A DNA stretch of 64,000 nucleotides from Salinimicrobium sp. TH3 (GTDB lineage Bacteria > Bacteroidota > Bacteroidia > Flavobacteriales > Flavobacteriaceae): contig NZ_JAPONB010000010.1 in the NCBI RefSeq assembly GCF_026676115.1, positions 1-64,000 of the forward strand, given 5' to 3'. The position numbers were made by a program, and so were the translations under genes. Of this stretch, positions 8,880-15,962 are shown piece after piece. The notes beneath the pieces are model-generated. The model worked only from the letters and a program-made list of their open reading frames with translations. It did no database searches and was not told where the DNA came from. Within the stretch, counting starts at the first letter, position 1; each line of letters opens with the position of its first letter.

Positions 8880-8910
8880 TTTGCAGAATTGAAAATGTGG
8901 TCTATATTTG
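8880..8910 (+). promoter_or_regulatory. Strong promoter of the tRNA-Val pair
   Basis: TTTG at 8880-8883, a spacer of exactly 19 nt, and TATATTTG at 8903-8910 form the clearest full match in the window to the Bacteroidota TTTG / TAnnTTTG promoter. It lies 57 nt upstream of the first tRNA. Confidence 0.8.
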
Positions 8911-8967
8911 CATCCGCATTCAGAGAGGTACACGCCTTAAAAGATGCGAAAGTTCATAAACAGGTTA

Positions 8968-9042
8968 GGGCAATTAGCTCAGTTGGTTCAGAGCACCTCG
9001 TTTACACCGAGGGGGTCGGGGGTTCGAATCCCTCATTGCCCA
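8968..9042 (+). tRNA. tRNA-Val (anticodon TAC)
   Basis: A full cloverleaf of 75 nt: acceptor GGGCAAT/ATTGCCC, D-arm GCTC...GAGC, anticodon stem CCTCG/CGAGG with loop TTTACAC (anticodon TAC, U33 present), T-arm GGGGG TTCGAAT CCCTC, discriminator A. The 3' CCA is not encoded. It follows the strong promoter at 8880-8910. Confidence 0.95.
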
Positions 9043-9052
9043 CAGATTTTTT

Positions 9053-9076
9053 AAAGGCTTCCTCTTGGAGGCCTTT
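9053..9076 (+). terminator. Terminator-like hairpin between the two tRNA genes
   Basis: A 10-bp stem (AAAGGCTTCC with GGAGGCCTTT, one G-T pair, TCTT loop) is followed by TTT. It sits between the two tRNA genes. No promoter is visible between it and the second tRNA, so the second gene may depend on read-through or on the hairpin acting as a processing site. Confidence 0.7.
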
Positions 9077-9087
9077 TTTGATTTCAA

Positions 9088-9162
9088 GGGTGATTAGCTC
9101 AGCTGGTTCAGAGCACTACCTCGACAAGGTAGGGGTCACTGGTTCGAACCCAGTATCACCCA
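9088..9162 (+). tRNA. tRNA-Val (anticodon GAC), with C at position 33
   Basis: A 75-nt cloverleaf: acceptor GGGTGAT/ATCACCC, D-arm GCTC...GAGC, anticodon stem CTACC (9116-9120) with GGTAG (9128-9132), T-arm ACTGG TTCGAAC CCAGT, discriminator A. The seven-base anticodon loop is TCGACAA, so the anticodon is GAC (9123-9125), reading valine codons GUC/GUU. Position 33 is C (9122) instead of the near-universal U. The CCA end is not encoded. All stems pair perfectly, so it looks functional rather than decayed. Confidence 0.85.
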
Positions 9163-9214
9163 CTAAAGTGGGAACTTTCAAGTTCCAAAAAAATACAAAA
9201 TCCAAAATATCTGC

Positions 9215-9247
9215 AAACCTAACAGGTCTCCAAGACCTGTTAGGTTT
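9215..9247 (+). terminator. Palindromic repeat acting as terminator after the tRNA genes
   Basis: AAACCTAACAGGTCT and its complement AGACCTGTTAGGTTT flank a 3-nt loop and are followed by TTTC. This is a strong hairpin 52 nt past the second tRNA. It belongs to a 33-nt palindrome family also seen at 9561-9593 and 36095-36127. Confidence 0.75.
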
Positions 9248-9312
9248 TTCGTTTTCTGACTACCTGTCTTTGGGGCGAGGTTGTGGCTCATTATAAGTAG
9301 AATTTAGGTGTT

Positions 9313-9355
9313 GGTCACTGGTTCTCCCGATAGCTATCGGGACAGTATCACCCAC
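9313..9355 (+). pseudogene. Relic of a tRNA-Val 3' half with an inserted palindrome
   Basis: GGTCACTGGTTC (9313-9324) and CAGTATCACCCAC (9343-9355) are identical to the 3' part of the tRNA-Val(GAC) gene starting at 9134. In the intact tRNA five bases (GAACC) join these blocks; here an 18-bp palindrome replaces them. No 5' half of a tRNA is present upstream. It appears to be a partial duplicate of the neighbouring tRNA that was interrupted in the T-arm. Confidence 0.75.
9325..9342. repeat. 18-bp perfect palindrome inside the tRNA relic
   Basis: TCCCGATAGCTATCGGGA reads the same on both strands. It sits exactly where the T-loop of the tRNA relic should be. No other copy was seen in this window. 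Confidence 0.7.
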
Positions 9356-9653
9356 AATTTAATATATAGAAGTTCTATAGACCTTGAGTTTATGGGACTT
9401 TTTTGTTTTTAAAGGTTTCTTTACTTGAACTCCTTTAAAGCTGCATTTAAGCGCCTTAATTTAAGCGTGAACTGGGTAGTGTATATAAATCTATGGAGAG
9501 CTGTGAAACATGCTTGGAACAACAATTAAATTCAAAGAGATCCTTTGTGCCAAAAAATAGAGACCTCACAGGTTTTAAAAACCTGTAAGGTCTGTTTGAA
9601 GGTGAATATTATCTTTTCCGGCGTTTTTTAAATGTCCTTTCAGGCATCAGATA
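9356..9653. other. Intergenic stretch between the tRNA relic and murF
   Basis: About 300 nt of AT-rich sequence with no plausible reading frame. Its only recognisable content is the palindromic repeat at 9561-9593, which may also serve as the terminator of murF on the minus strand. Confidence 0.5.
9561..9593. repeat. Second copy of the 33-nt palindromic repeat
   Basis: AGACCTCACAGGTTT and AAACCTGTAAGGTCT form a long imperfect hairpin with an AT-rich centre. It shares the ACCTnACAGGT / ACCTGTnAGGT core with the copies at 9215-9247 and 36095-36127. It lies 60 nt beyond the murF stop and could terminate that gene. Confidence 0.7.
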
Positions 9654-10934
9654 TTAAATCAATTCCATTACCCTTTCCAGGGCCATACCTCGAGATCCTT
9701 TTATCAATATAGTACCGGCATTGAATTCTGATGGCTGAAACCAGGCCCTAAAAGCTTCAAAACTTTCAAATTTTTTGATCTTTTGAGAGGTGGTTTCTGT
9801 CTGGCTAAAATTGGAACCTATTGCGTAGACTTTATCTACAGAAGAGGTGGAGTAGTCGTCCAGTAATTGTTGATGTTCTTTTTTAGCTTCGGGACCCAAT
9901 TCAAACATGTCTCCTAAAATGGCAATTTTTGGAGAGCCATCCATCCCGCCTAGGTTTTCCAGAGCTGCAGCCATACTGGAAGGATTGGCATTGTATGCGT
10001 CCAAAATGATCCTTCGGTTATCTTTTAGAATGATCTGTGATCTATTGTTCTGCGGACTGTATTCTTTTATAGCTGCAATGATCTCTAAGGATGGAATTTC
10101 AAAATATGTGCCCACGGTATAGGCAGCCGCCATATTGGTGCCATTGTAAGCACCTGTGAGCTTACCGCAGATCTTTTCTCCTTCTACTTCGATCCCTGCA
10201 TATGAATCTTCTCTAAAATATTTTAGGGTAACATCGGCTTTTTCAGAAGATCCAAAGCTGAAAACATGTGGATAGGAGGTTTCTTCTTTTTGAAGTGGAT
10301 CATCCAGGTTCAGGAAAAGCAACTTTTTATGCTCTTTTAGATGGTCATACAGTTCCTTCTTGCCCTTTATTACGCCTTCCACGCTTCCGAAGCCTTCAAG
10401 ATGGGCTTTACCAAAATTGGTGATGTAACCATAATCTGGCGTTGCGAGACTGCACAGGAATTCAATTTCCTTTTGATGGTTGGCACCCATCTCTACAATA
10501 CCAATTTCGGTCTTTTCATTCATGGAGAGAAGGGTAATTGGTACTCCAATGTGGTTGTTGAGATTTCCTGTAGTAGCCACAGTTCTGTACCTTTTTGAAA
10601 GAACTGCATTAAAAAGTTCTTTGGTGGTAGTTTTACCATTGCTTCCGGTAAGGGCAAGGATTGGGATTCCCAGGTGTTTCCTGTGGAATGATGCCAATTG
10701 CTGCAGTGCTTTAAGGCTGTTTTCAACCTGCAGCAACCTTTTATCTTCATTTGAAAGATTTTCGTCAATAACTGCATATAATGCTCCTTTTTCGAGAGCT
10801 TCAGCAGCAAATTCATTGGCGTTGAAATTTTCCCCTTTCAAGGCAAAGAAAATACTGTCCTTCCTGATCTTTCTTGTGTCGGTGCTAATTCCGGAGCTCT
10901 TTAAAAAAAGCTGGTGGAGTCTATCTATGTTCAT
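9654..10934 (-). CDS. murF: UDP-N-acetylmuramoyl-tripeptide--D-Ala-D-Ala ligase
   Basis: MurF adds D-alanyl-D-alanine to UDP-MurNAc-tripeptide with ATP, the last cytoplasmic step of the peptidoglycan stem peptide. The protein has 426 residues. The ATP loop TGSNGKTTT is at 96-104, the central-domain element EMGANHQKEI follows, and the substrate-contact region DAYNANPSSM precedes the C-terminal domain (AILGDMFELG). It is downstream of gldJ on the same strand, but a terminator (10952-10976) separates the two. Length and motifs are normal. Confidence 0.93.
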   Translation of the reverse strand: MNIDRLHQLFLKSSGISTDTRKIRKDSIFFALKGENFNANEFAAEALEKGALYAVIDENLSNEDKRLLQVENSLKALQQLASFHRKHLGIPILALTGSNGKTTTKELFNAVLSKRYRTVATTGNLNNHIGVPITLLSMNEKTEIGIVEMGANHQKEIEFLCSLATPDYGYITNFGKAHLEGFGSVEGVIKGKKELYDHLKEHKKLLFLNLDDPLQKEETSYPHVFSFGSSEKADVTLKYFREDSYAGIEVEGEKICGKLTGAYNGTNMAAAYTVGTYFEIPSLEIIAAIKEYSPQNNRSQIILKDNRRIILDAYNANPSSMAAALENLGGMDGSPKIAILGDMFELGPEAKKEHQQLLDDYSTSSVDKVYAIGSNFSQTETTSQKIKKFESFEAFRAWFQPSEFNAGTILIKGSRGMALERVMELI

Positions 10935-10951
10935 AAAATAAAGCTATAAAA

Positions 10952-10976
10952 AAAGCCCTAATCAAATTAGGGCTTT
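10952..10976 (-). terminator. Terminator of gldJ
   Basis: An 11-bp perfect stem, AAAGCCCTAAT with ATTAGGGCTTT and a CAA loop, is followed on the minus strand by T residues. It lies 22 nt past the gldJ stop and before murF. Confidence 0.85.
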
Positions 10977-10998
10977 CACATTTATATTTTCAGGAATA

Positions 10999-12666
10999 TT
11001 AATTCTTTGCTGTCTTGTTTTTGTTGAGAGACTTGGAGCCTACTCGTGACATTGCATTTCTAAATCCAATATAATCTGTCGCCATATCCTGCGGGAAATA
11101 TCTTCTTTGTGCAGGGTCCAACCAGTATGCGCGGTCTCTCCAGCTTCCGCCTTTGTAAACCCGAACGTTGTCATCTATAAGCGTTGTGCGGCCTGTTGAA
11201 GTGTCATACTCGAGGCTTTGACCGCCAACACTGTCTACAGTGGCAGTGTGAACCGGAGAATTATACATCCTTTTATTTGGGTCTGCCATATCTTCGTCCC
11301 CAAAAGAATCATAGTATCTTGATGATTTCCTGTCACCATCTCTAAAGTTTCTTTGATCGCTTTCGTTGAAATTTGTACGAAGGTAAGTATCTTCGGGTGT
11401 GATAGGCACCGTCTTTATTTCTCCCGGAAGATTTCTTGCCACTATTCTTCCATTGCTCAGGGTGTCATATTCAATTTCATCTACCCCAAGTACTTTTACG
11501 GTACCATCTTCGGTAATAGCGTGCTTGGTGTAAACGTTACCACGATAGTAGTTGAAGTCGTTGAATTCATCGTCTACGATTGGGCGGTAAACATCGGCAA
11601 CCCATTCGGCGACGTTTCCGGCCATGTCGTACAGTCCGAAATCATTTGGTTCATAAGATTTAACTTCGGCAGTGATATCGGCACCGTCATCGCTCCATCC
11701 TGCAATTCCGCCGTAATCTCCATCGCCTTGCTTGAAGTTTGCCATTTGATCCCCACGTTTTCTAGCGTCACCGCTTCGTGTGTACTGGCTGTCCCATGGA
11801 TATTTTTTTCTTCCGCGGTAAACATTGTAATTTCTAATCCCTACCAGTGCAAGGGCGGCATATTCCCACTCTGCTTCGGTAGGAAGACGATATTCTGGAA
11901 GTAGAACCCCATGCTTACGTTGCACATAAAGGTTTGTACTATCCTCGGTCATATATCGATCTGCCTTATTTCCTCCACGAACAATACTGTCATTCCCGCC
12001 ATAGGTCATGCTCGGAGCGTTAAGGTAAGTTTCGGTGTTGAAGGTTTCACCAGGTTCGGCAGCAAATCTTGCGCCTTCAAGGGTGAATCCTTCTTTTTCA
12101 AGACGAAGTTCGTTCACTCTGTCTGTTCTCCACTTACTGAATTCAACAGCCTGGATCCAGCTCACTCCAACAACAGGATAGTTTGCATATGCAGGGTGAC
12201 GCAGGTAGTTGTTGGTCATGGTTTCATTATAACCCAGCCTATTTCTCCAAACCAAAGTATCTGGTAAAGCTCCCTGGTAGATATTTCTATATCTCTCTTC
12301 ACTTGGAGGGTAAACTCTTTTTAAATAATCAAGGTATTCCAAATACATAAGATTTGTTACCTCGGTCTCGTCCATGTAAAAGGACTGAACGTGTTGCTGA
12401 GTAGGAGTGTTATTCCAGTCATGCATTACATCATCCTGCACACGTCCCATCGTAAAGGTTCCTCCTTCTACAAATACAAGTCCTGGACCTGCTTCCTGCT
12501 CGTCATAGTCGGCATTGTAGTTAAAGCCACCTTCTTTGGAATTGATATCCCAACCGGTAGCACGGGAATTGTCTTTGTAATCTCTGGAGTTGTTACAGCT
12601 AAAAAGGCCAACGCTTACAGCGACGGCAAAAAGAGCTTTTACAGCAACTTTATTTCTCATATTCAC
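10999..12666 (-). CDS. gldJ: Gliding-motility lipoprotein GldJ
   Basis: GldJ is a lipoprotein needed for gliding and for stability of the type IX secretion machinery in flavobacteria. The 555-residue protein starts with a lipoprotein signal whose lipobox ends at Cys24 (GLFSC). The body is a formylglycine-generating-enzyme-like (sulfatase-modifying factor) domain from about residue 62: GLVFVEGGTFTMGR, FYMDETEVTN, PVVGVSWIQAVEFSKWR, LPTEAEWEYAA, DMAGNVAEWVADV and VYKGGSWRDRAYW. In GldJ this domain is structural, not an active oxidase. An alternative start two codons later (12660) is possible. The divergent neighbour is porV, another component of the same pathway. Confidence 0.93.
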   Translation of the reverse strand: MNMRNKVAVKALFAVAVSVGLFSCNNSRDYKDNSRATGWDINSKEGGFNYNADYDEQEAGPGLVFVEGGTFTMGRVQDDVMHDWNNTPTQQHVQSFYMDETEVTNLMYLEYLDYLKRVYPPSEERYRNIYQGALPDTLVWRNRLGYNETMTNNYLRHPAYANYPVVGVSWIQAVEFSKWRTDRVNELRLEKEGFTLEGARFAAEPGETFNTETYLNAPSMTYGGNDSIVRGGNKADRYMTEDSTNLYVQRKHGVLLPEYRLPTEAEWEYAALALVGIRNYNVYRGRKKYPWDSQYTRSGDARKRGDQMANFKQGDGDYGGIAGWSDDGADITAEVKSYEPNDFGLYDMAGNVAEWVADVYRPIVDDEFNDFNYYRGNVYTKHAITEDGTVKVLGVDEIEYDTLSNGRIVARNLPGEIKTVPITPEDTYLRTNFNESDQRNFRDGDRKSSRYYDSFGDEDMADPNKRMYNSPVHTATVDSVGGQSLEYDTSTGRTTLIDDNVRVYKGGSWRDRAYWLDPAQRRYFPQDMATDYIGFRNAMSRVGSKSLNKNKTAKN

Positions 12667-12711
12667 AATATCTTTTATAGCAATTATGGCTTTGCAATAT
12701 AGTAATTAACG

Positions 12712-12719
12712 CAAAACTA
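12712..12719 (-). promoter_or_regulatory. -7 box upstream of gldJ
   Basis: On the minus strand this reads TAGTTTTG, a match to TAnnTTTG, 45 nt upstream of the gldJ start. No TTG was found at the usual distance, so the call rests on the -7 element alone. Confidence 0.4.
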
Positions 12720-13063
12720 CCAAGATTATTTCAACCGAAACGAAATCTTGTAGTTTCCTGTAAATCTTTATGATAACGCGACTTATAATGGTTTATTTCA
12801 TGGCCTGCCACAACCTGAAAGTAAAAACATTGGGGCATTATACGGCAAAAGTAATGGTTTTTTGTCAACTTTTTTCTTTTCTTTAAGCTTCAGTGGAATT
12901 GATCTGCCGGTTTGTGGAGCCGATAGAAATGGTCAAAAGTGGGTCAAACTGAAGAAAACACAGGAAAAGTGGAGGCTCTGCATAAGCTTCTGTTAAAATA
13001 GACGTTATGTTAGGGTAAAATTGAGAAATTCGGTTCTTATAACTTATTCTAAAGGTTTTCGGG
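12720..13063. other. Divergent intergenic region between gldJ and porV
   Basis: The 423-nt gap between the two starts contains no recognisable gene. A plus-strand frame stays open from 12754 to a stop at 12994-12996 but has no ATG and gives a peptide I do not recognise. In relatives the large porU sortase gene is expected at this junction; nothing resembling it is visible. Confidence 0.5.
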
Positions 13064-13071
13064 TATATTTG
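13064..13071 (+). promoter_or_regulatory. -7 box upstream of porV
   Basis: TATATTTG, a full match to the Bacteroidota -7 consensus, ends 18 nt before the porV start at 13090. It lies inside the upstream extension of the reading frame, which supports the start at 13090 rather than at 13021. The -33 element is not clear. Confidence 0.5.
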
Positions 13072-13089
13072 TTAATTATTAATAGTCCT

Positions 13090-14247
13090 ATGAAAAAATT
13101 ATCACTCTTCACCATTGCGGTGATTTTGCTGTTTAGTGGGAAATCTTTTGCTCAGGAAGAACGTGATCGTGTGATCACCACGGCGGCTTCTACTTTAATG
13201 ATTGCGGCCGATGCCCGTGCTGCCGGGCTTGGTGACCAGGGAGTGGCAACCTTTCCCGATGCCTATTCGCAACAATGGAATCCTGCAAAATATGTTTTTG
13301 TTGAACATCAGCAAGGTTTGGGCGTGAATTATACTCCTTATTTAAGTGAATTGGTGAATGATATATTTCTAGGGAATATCACCTATTATAATAGGATAAG
13401 TGAGAGAAGCGCATTTGGGGCAAGTCTAAAGTATTTTAGCATGGGTAATATTGAAGCCCGTGACTATCCAGACGAGGTTGCCAGAATCCTTAGTCCAAAC
13501 GAATTCACTCTTGATCTTTCTTATGCTCTCAAATTAAGTGAACACTTTTCTATGGCCGTGGCGGGAAGGTTCCTGCGGTCTGATCTTAAAATTGCAGAAC
13601 TAGATCCAGATGCTTCTGCTGCCAGTACCTTTGGAGTGGATGTGGCAGCTTTTTATCAAAGTGACCGCATTGACTACACAAGTTTTGACGGGCGATGGAG
13701 AGCAGGAGCGAATATTTCCAATATTGGACCTAAAATTAAATATGATGCCGGCGGGCAGGAAAATTTTATACCTACCAATTTAAAACTTGGGGGAGGATTT
13801 GATTTTATCCTGGACATGTCGAACAGGATAGGAACTTATGTTGAGTTCAATAAACTTCTGGTTCCAACCCCTAAAGATTTTGATCTTGATGGAGATATGG
13901 ATGCAGAGGACATCCAGGAATACAATTCTATTGGTGCTATTGAAGGTATTTTTAAATCTTTTGGAGATGCTCCAGATGGTTTTAGTGAAGAAATGAAAGA
14001 GGTGACCTACGCTGTAGGAGCCGAATATGTTTATGAGGAGGTTTTCTCCCTAAGGACTGGTTATTTCCACGAAAGTCCCGAAAAAGGATCCCGTGAGTTC
14101 ATTTCTTTCGGGGCAGGATTTAGGCATACTGTGGTAGATATCGACCTGTCTTACCTCTTTTCAACTTCCGAAGTCGTGAGTCCTCTGGAAGGAACACTGA
14201 GGTTTGGATTGACCTTTAACTTTGGAAGACAATATGAACAGTACTAG
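13090..14247 (+). CDS. porV: Type IX secretion outer-membrane protein PorV
   Basis: PorV is an outer-membrane beta-barrel shuttle that carries type IX cargo from the translocon to the PorU sortase. From ATG 13090 the protein has 385 residues with a signal peptide ending at SFAQ. The mature start (TAASTLMIAADARAAGLGDQ), QQWNPAKYVF and the closing LRFGLTFNFGRQ strand are typical of the family. The upstream frame extension to 13021 would add 23 residues that hide the signal peptide and overlap the -7 box. It is divergent from gldJ and followed by a hairpin before cdd. Confidence 0.9.
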   Translation: MKKLSLFTIAVILLFSGKSFAQEERDRVITTAASTLMIAADARAAGLGDQGVATFPDAYSQQWNPAKYVFVEHQQGLGVNYTPYLSELVNDIFLGNITYYNRISERSAFGASLKYFSMGNIEARDYPDEVARILSPNEFTLDLSYALKLSEHFSMAVAGRFLRSDLKIAELDPDASAASTFGVDVAAFYQSDRIDYTSFDGRWRAGANISNIGPKIKYDAGGQENFIPTNLKLGGGFDFILDMSNRIGTYVEFNKLLVPTPKDFDLDGDMDAEDIQEYNSIGAIEGIFKSFGDAPDGFSEEMKEVTYAVGAEYVYEEVFSLRTGYFHESPEKGSREFISFGAGFRHTVVDIDLSYLFSTSEVVSPLEGTLRFGLTFNFGRQYEQY

Positions 14248-14285
14248 TGAATATTTCAAGCTATAACTGTTTTTTCCAATATGCA

Positions 14286-14293
14286 TATCTTTG
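14286..14293 (+). promoter_or_regulatory. Possible -7 box upstream of cdd, ahead of a terminator
   Basis: TATCTTTG fits TAnnTTTG and lies 75 nt before the cdd start. The hairpin at 14319-14350 lies between it and the gene, so transcripts starting here would have to pass that hairpin. No good TTG is present at the usual spacing. Confidence 0.35.
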
Positions 14294-14318
14294 AATTACG
14301 AAATGAGAACTTAATAAC

Positions 14319-14350
14319 CTCCCGGGCTTTTTAGTCACGGGAGCTTTTTT
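14319..14350 (+). terminator. Terminator-like hairpin between porV and cdd
   Basis: CTCCCG (14319-14324) pairs with CGGGAG (14338-14343) around a 13-nt loop and is followed by CTTTTTT. It would end porV transcripts. Its position 17 nt before the cdd start also allows a role in the cdd leader. Confidence 0.7.
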
Positions 14351-14367
14351 CTATAGAAACCCCAAAA

Positions 14368-14850
14368 ATGAAAACAATTACAATAAGTGCCGATCTTGAA
14401 GTTTACGATAATGAAGCTGAATTACCTGGTGATGTACAAAGTTTGATGGAGCAGGCAATTGAGGCCAGGGAGAAATCCTATTCTCCTTATTCTCAATTTA
14501 AAGTTGGAGCGGCAATTCTTCTTGATAATAAAGAAGTGGTTACTGGAAGCAATCAGGAAAATGCATCCTATCCCGCCGGACTTTGCGCCGAGAGGACAGC
14601 CATTTTTTATGCGGGAGCAAAATATCCGGAAGCCAAAATTCTCAAAATGGCTTTGACTGCCCGGTCAGAAAATCATCAAATGGAGGTTCCAACCCCGCCG
14701 TGTGGTTCGTGCCGCCAGGCTATAGCCGAGTACGAGGTAAAGCAGGAACAGCCCATTGAGATCTTTTTCATGGGCGAGAAAGGGAAGGTGGTAAAATCCA
14801 ATTCCATTTCAGATCTTTTGCCGCTTATTTTCGACAATTCCTATCTATAA
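14368..14850 (+). CDS. cdd: Cytidine deaminase
   Basis: A zinc enzyme that deaminates cytidine or deoxycytidine to the uridine form in pyrimidine salvage. The protein has 160 residues. The zinc site is complete: CAE at 73-75 (Cys ligand and catalytic Glu) and PCGSC with Cys112 and Cys115. The substrate-binding YSPYSQFKVGAA precedes it at 38-49. The three-cysteine pattern indicates the tetrameric type. It lies between porV and the pyruvate dehydrogenase genes, a gene order I recall from other flavobacteria. Confidence 0.93.
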   Translation: MKTITISADLEVYDNEAELPGDVQSLMEQAIEAREKSYSPYSQFKVGAAILLDNKEVVTGSNQENASYPAGLCAERTAIFYAGAKYPEAKILKMALTARSENHQMEVPTPPCGSCRQAIAEYEVKQEQPIEIFFMGEKGKVVKSNSISDLLPLIFDNSYL

Positions 14851-14902
14851 CGTTTTCGCGCTTTTTCAAAGAGAAACTGTTTTTAGTTCCTTTTGAAAAT
14901 AG

Positions 14903-14910
14903 TATTTTTG
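14903..14910 (+). promoter_or_regulatory. -7 box upstream of pdhA
   Basis: TATTTTTG fits TAnnTTTG and lies 48 nt before the pdhA start. No clear -33 TTG is seen at 19-20 nt. Confidence 0.4.
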
Positions 14911-14958
14911 TGTTTCGCTTGGCGCAAGCATCGCTTAGCCTTAAAAATAAGTAGTTAA

Positions 14959-15957
14959 ATGAAGAAAATCACAAAAGCCACTTACCTTAAGTGGTATGAG
15001 GACATGTTGTTTTGGCGTAAGTTTGAGGACAAACTGGCGCAGGTTTACATTCAGCAAAAAGTTAGAGGCTTTTTACACCTTTATAATGGGCAGGAGGCTA
15101 TTCTTGCAGGTGCTTTACATGTAATGGATCTATCCAAGGATAAAATGATCACCGCTTATAGAAATCACGTTCAGCCAATTGGAATGGGAGTGGATCCAAG
15201 AAAGGTGATGGCCGAGTTGTATGGTAAGAAAACAGGAACTTCTCAGGGAATGGGTGGTTCTATGCATATTTTTTCTAAAGAACACCGTTTTTACGGAGGT
15301 CATGGGATCGTAGGAGGTCAAATTCCTCTTGGTGCCGGGCTTGCTTTTGCAGATAAGTATTTCAAAAGAGATGCCGTTACTTTAACTTTTCTTGGAGACG
15401 GTGCAGCAAGACAGGGTTCGCTTCATGAGACCTTTACTATGGCTGTAAAATGGAATTTACCTGTAGTCTTTTGTGTAGAGAACAACGGTTATGCCATGGG
15501 TACTTCGGTTGCACGTACTTCAAAAAGTACAGAAATATGGAAGCTTGGTCTTGGATATGATATGCCTTGTGGTCCTGTTGATGCAATGAATCCCGAGAAA
15601 GTGGCCGAGGCTCTTGATGAAGCAATTAAAAGAGCACGTAAAGGTGAGGGACCAACTTTTCTTGAGTTAAAGACCTATCGTTATCGCGGGCACTCTATGA
15701 GTGATGCCCAGCAGTACCGTACAAAAGATGAGGTGGCCGAGTATCAAAAAATCGATCCAATCTCACAGGTTAAGGATATCATCAAAAAAAATAAATACGC
15801 TACAGATAAAGAAATAAAAGAGATCGATAAGAAAGTAAAAGATCTTGTTTCTGAATGTGAGAAGTTTGCTGATGAATCTGATTACCCAGAAGTGCAGACC
15901 ATGTATGACGTAGTTTACGAACAAAAAGATTATCCGTTTTTACCCCATAAATTATAA
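14959..15957 (+). CDS. pdhA: Pyruvate dehydrogenase E1 component, alpha subunit
   Basis: The alpha subunit of the thiamine-diphosphate E1 enzyme, which decarboxylates pyruvate and transfers acetyl groups to lipoyl domains of E2. The protein has 332 residues. The cofactor motif begins at GDG (146-148) and ends at NN (175-176), with AARQGSLHETF between. KTYRYRGHSMSDAQQYR near residue 230 is the usual activation-loop region. The gene is followed 5 nt later by the E2 gene. The E1 beta gene is not in this cluster and must be elsewhere, as is common in Bacteroidota. Confidence 0.92.
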   Translation: MKKITKATYLKWYEDMLFWRKFEDKLAQVYIQQKVRGFLHLYNGQEAILAGALHVMDLSKDKMITAYRNHVQPIGMGVDPRKVMAELYGKKTGTSQGMGGSMHIFSKEHRFYGGHGIVGGQIPLGAGLAFADKYFKRDAVTLTFLGDGAARQGSLHETFTMAVKWNLPVVFCVENNGYAMGTSVARTSKSTEIWKLGLGYDMPCGPVDAMNPEKVAEALDEAIKRARKGEGPTFLELKTYRYRGHSMSDAQQYRTKDEVAEYQKIDPISQVKDIIKKNKYATDKEIKEIDKKVKDLVSECEKFADESDYPEVQTMYDVVYEQKDYPFLPHKL

Positions 15958-15962
15958 GAGTT

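Noticed and set aside
8868-9296. A 142-codon frame on the plus strand after folC
   Set aside because: It runs through both tRNA genes and the promoter; its SSVGSEHLVYTEGVGGSNPS-type sequence is the usual false translation of tRNA genes.
10480-10941. A 153-codon plus-strand frame
   Set aside because: It is antisense to murF and shows no domain features.
11353-11904. A 183-codon plus-strand frame
   Set aside because: It lies wholly antisense to gldJ, whose motifs are clear, and gives no recognisable protein.
10999-12666. An active formylglycine-generating enzyme or sulfatase-maturation factor
   Set aside because: The length, lipoprotein signal and position beside porV and murF fit GldJ.
13021-13089. 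An upstream start for porV
   Set aside because: It would bury the signal peptide and include the -7 box in the coding region.
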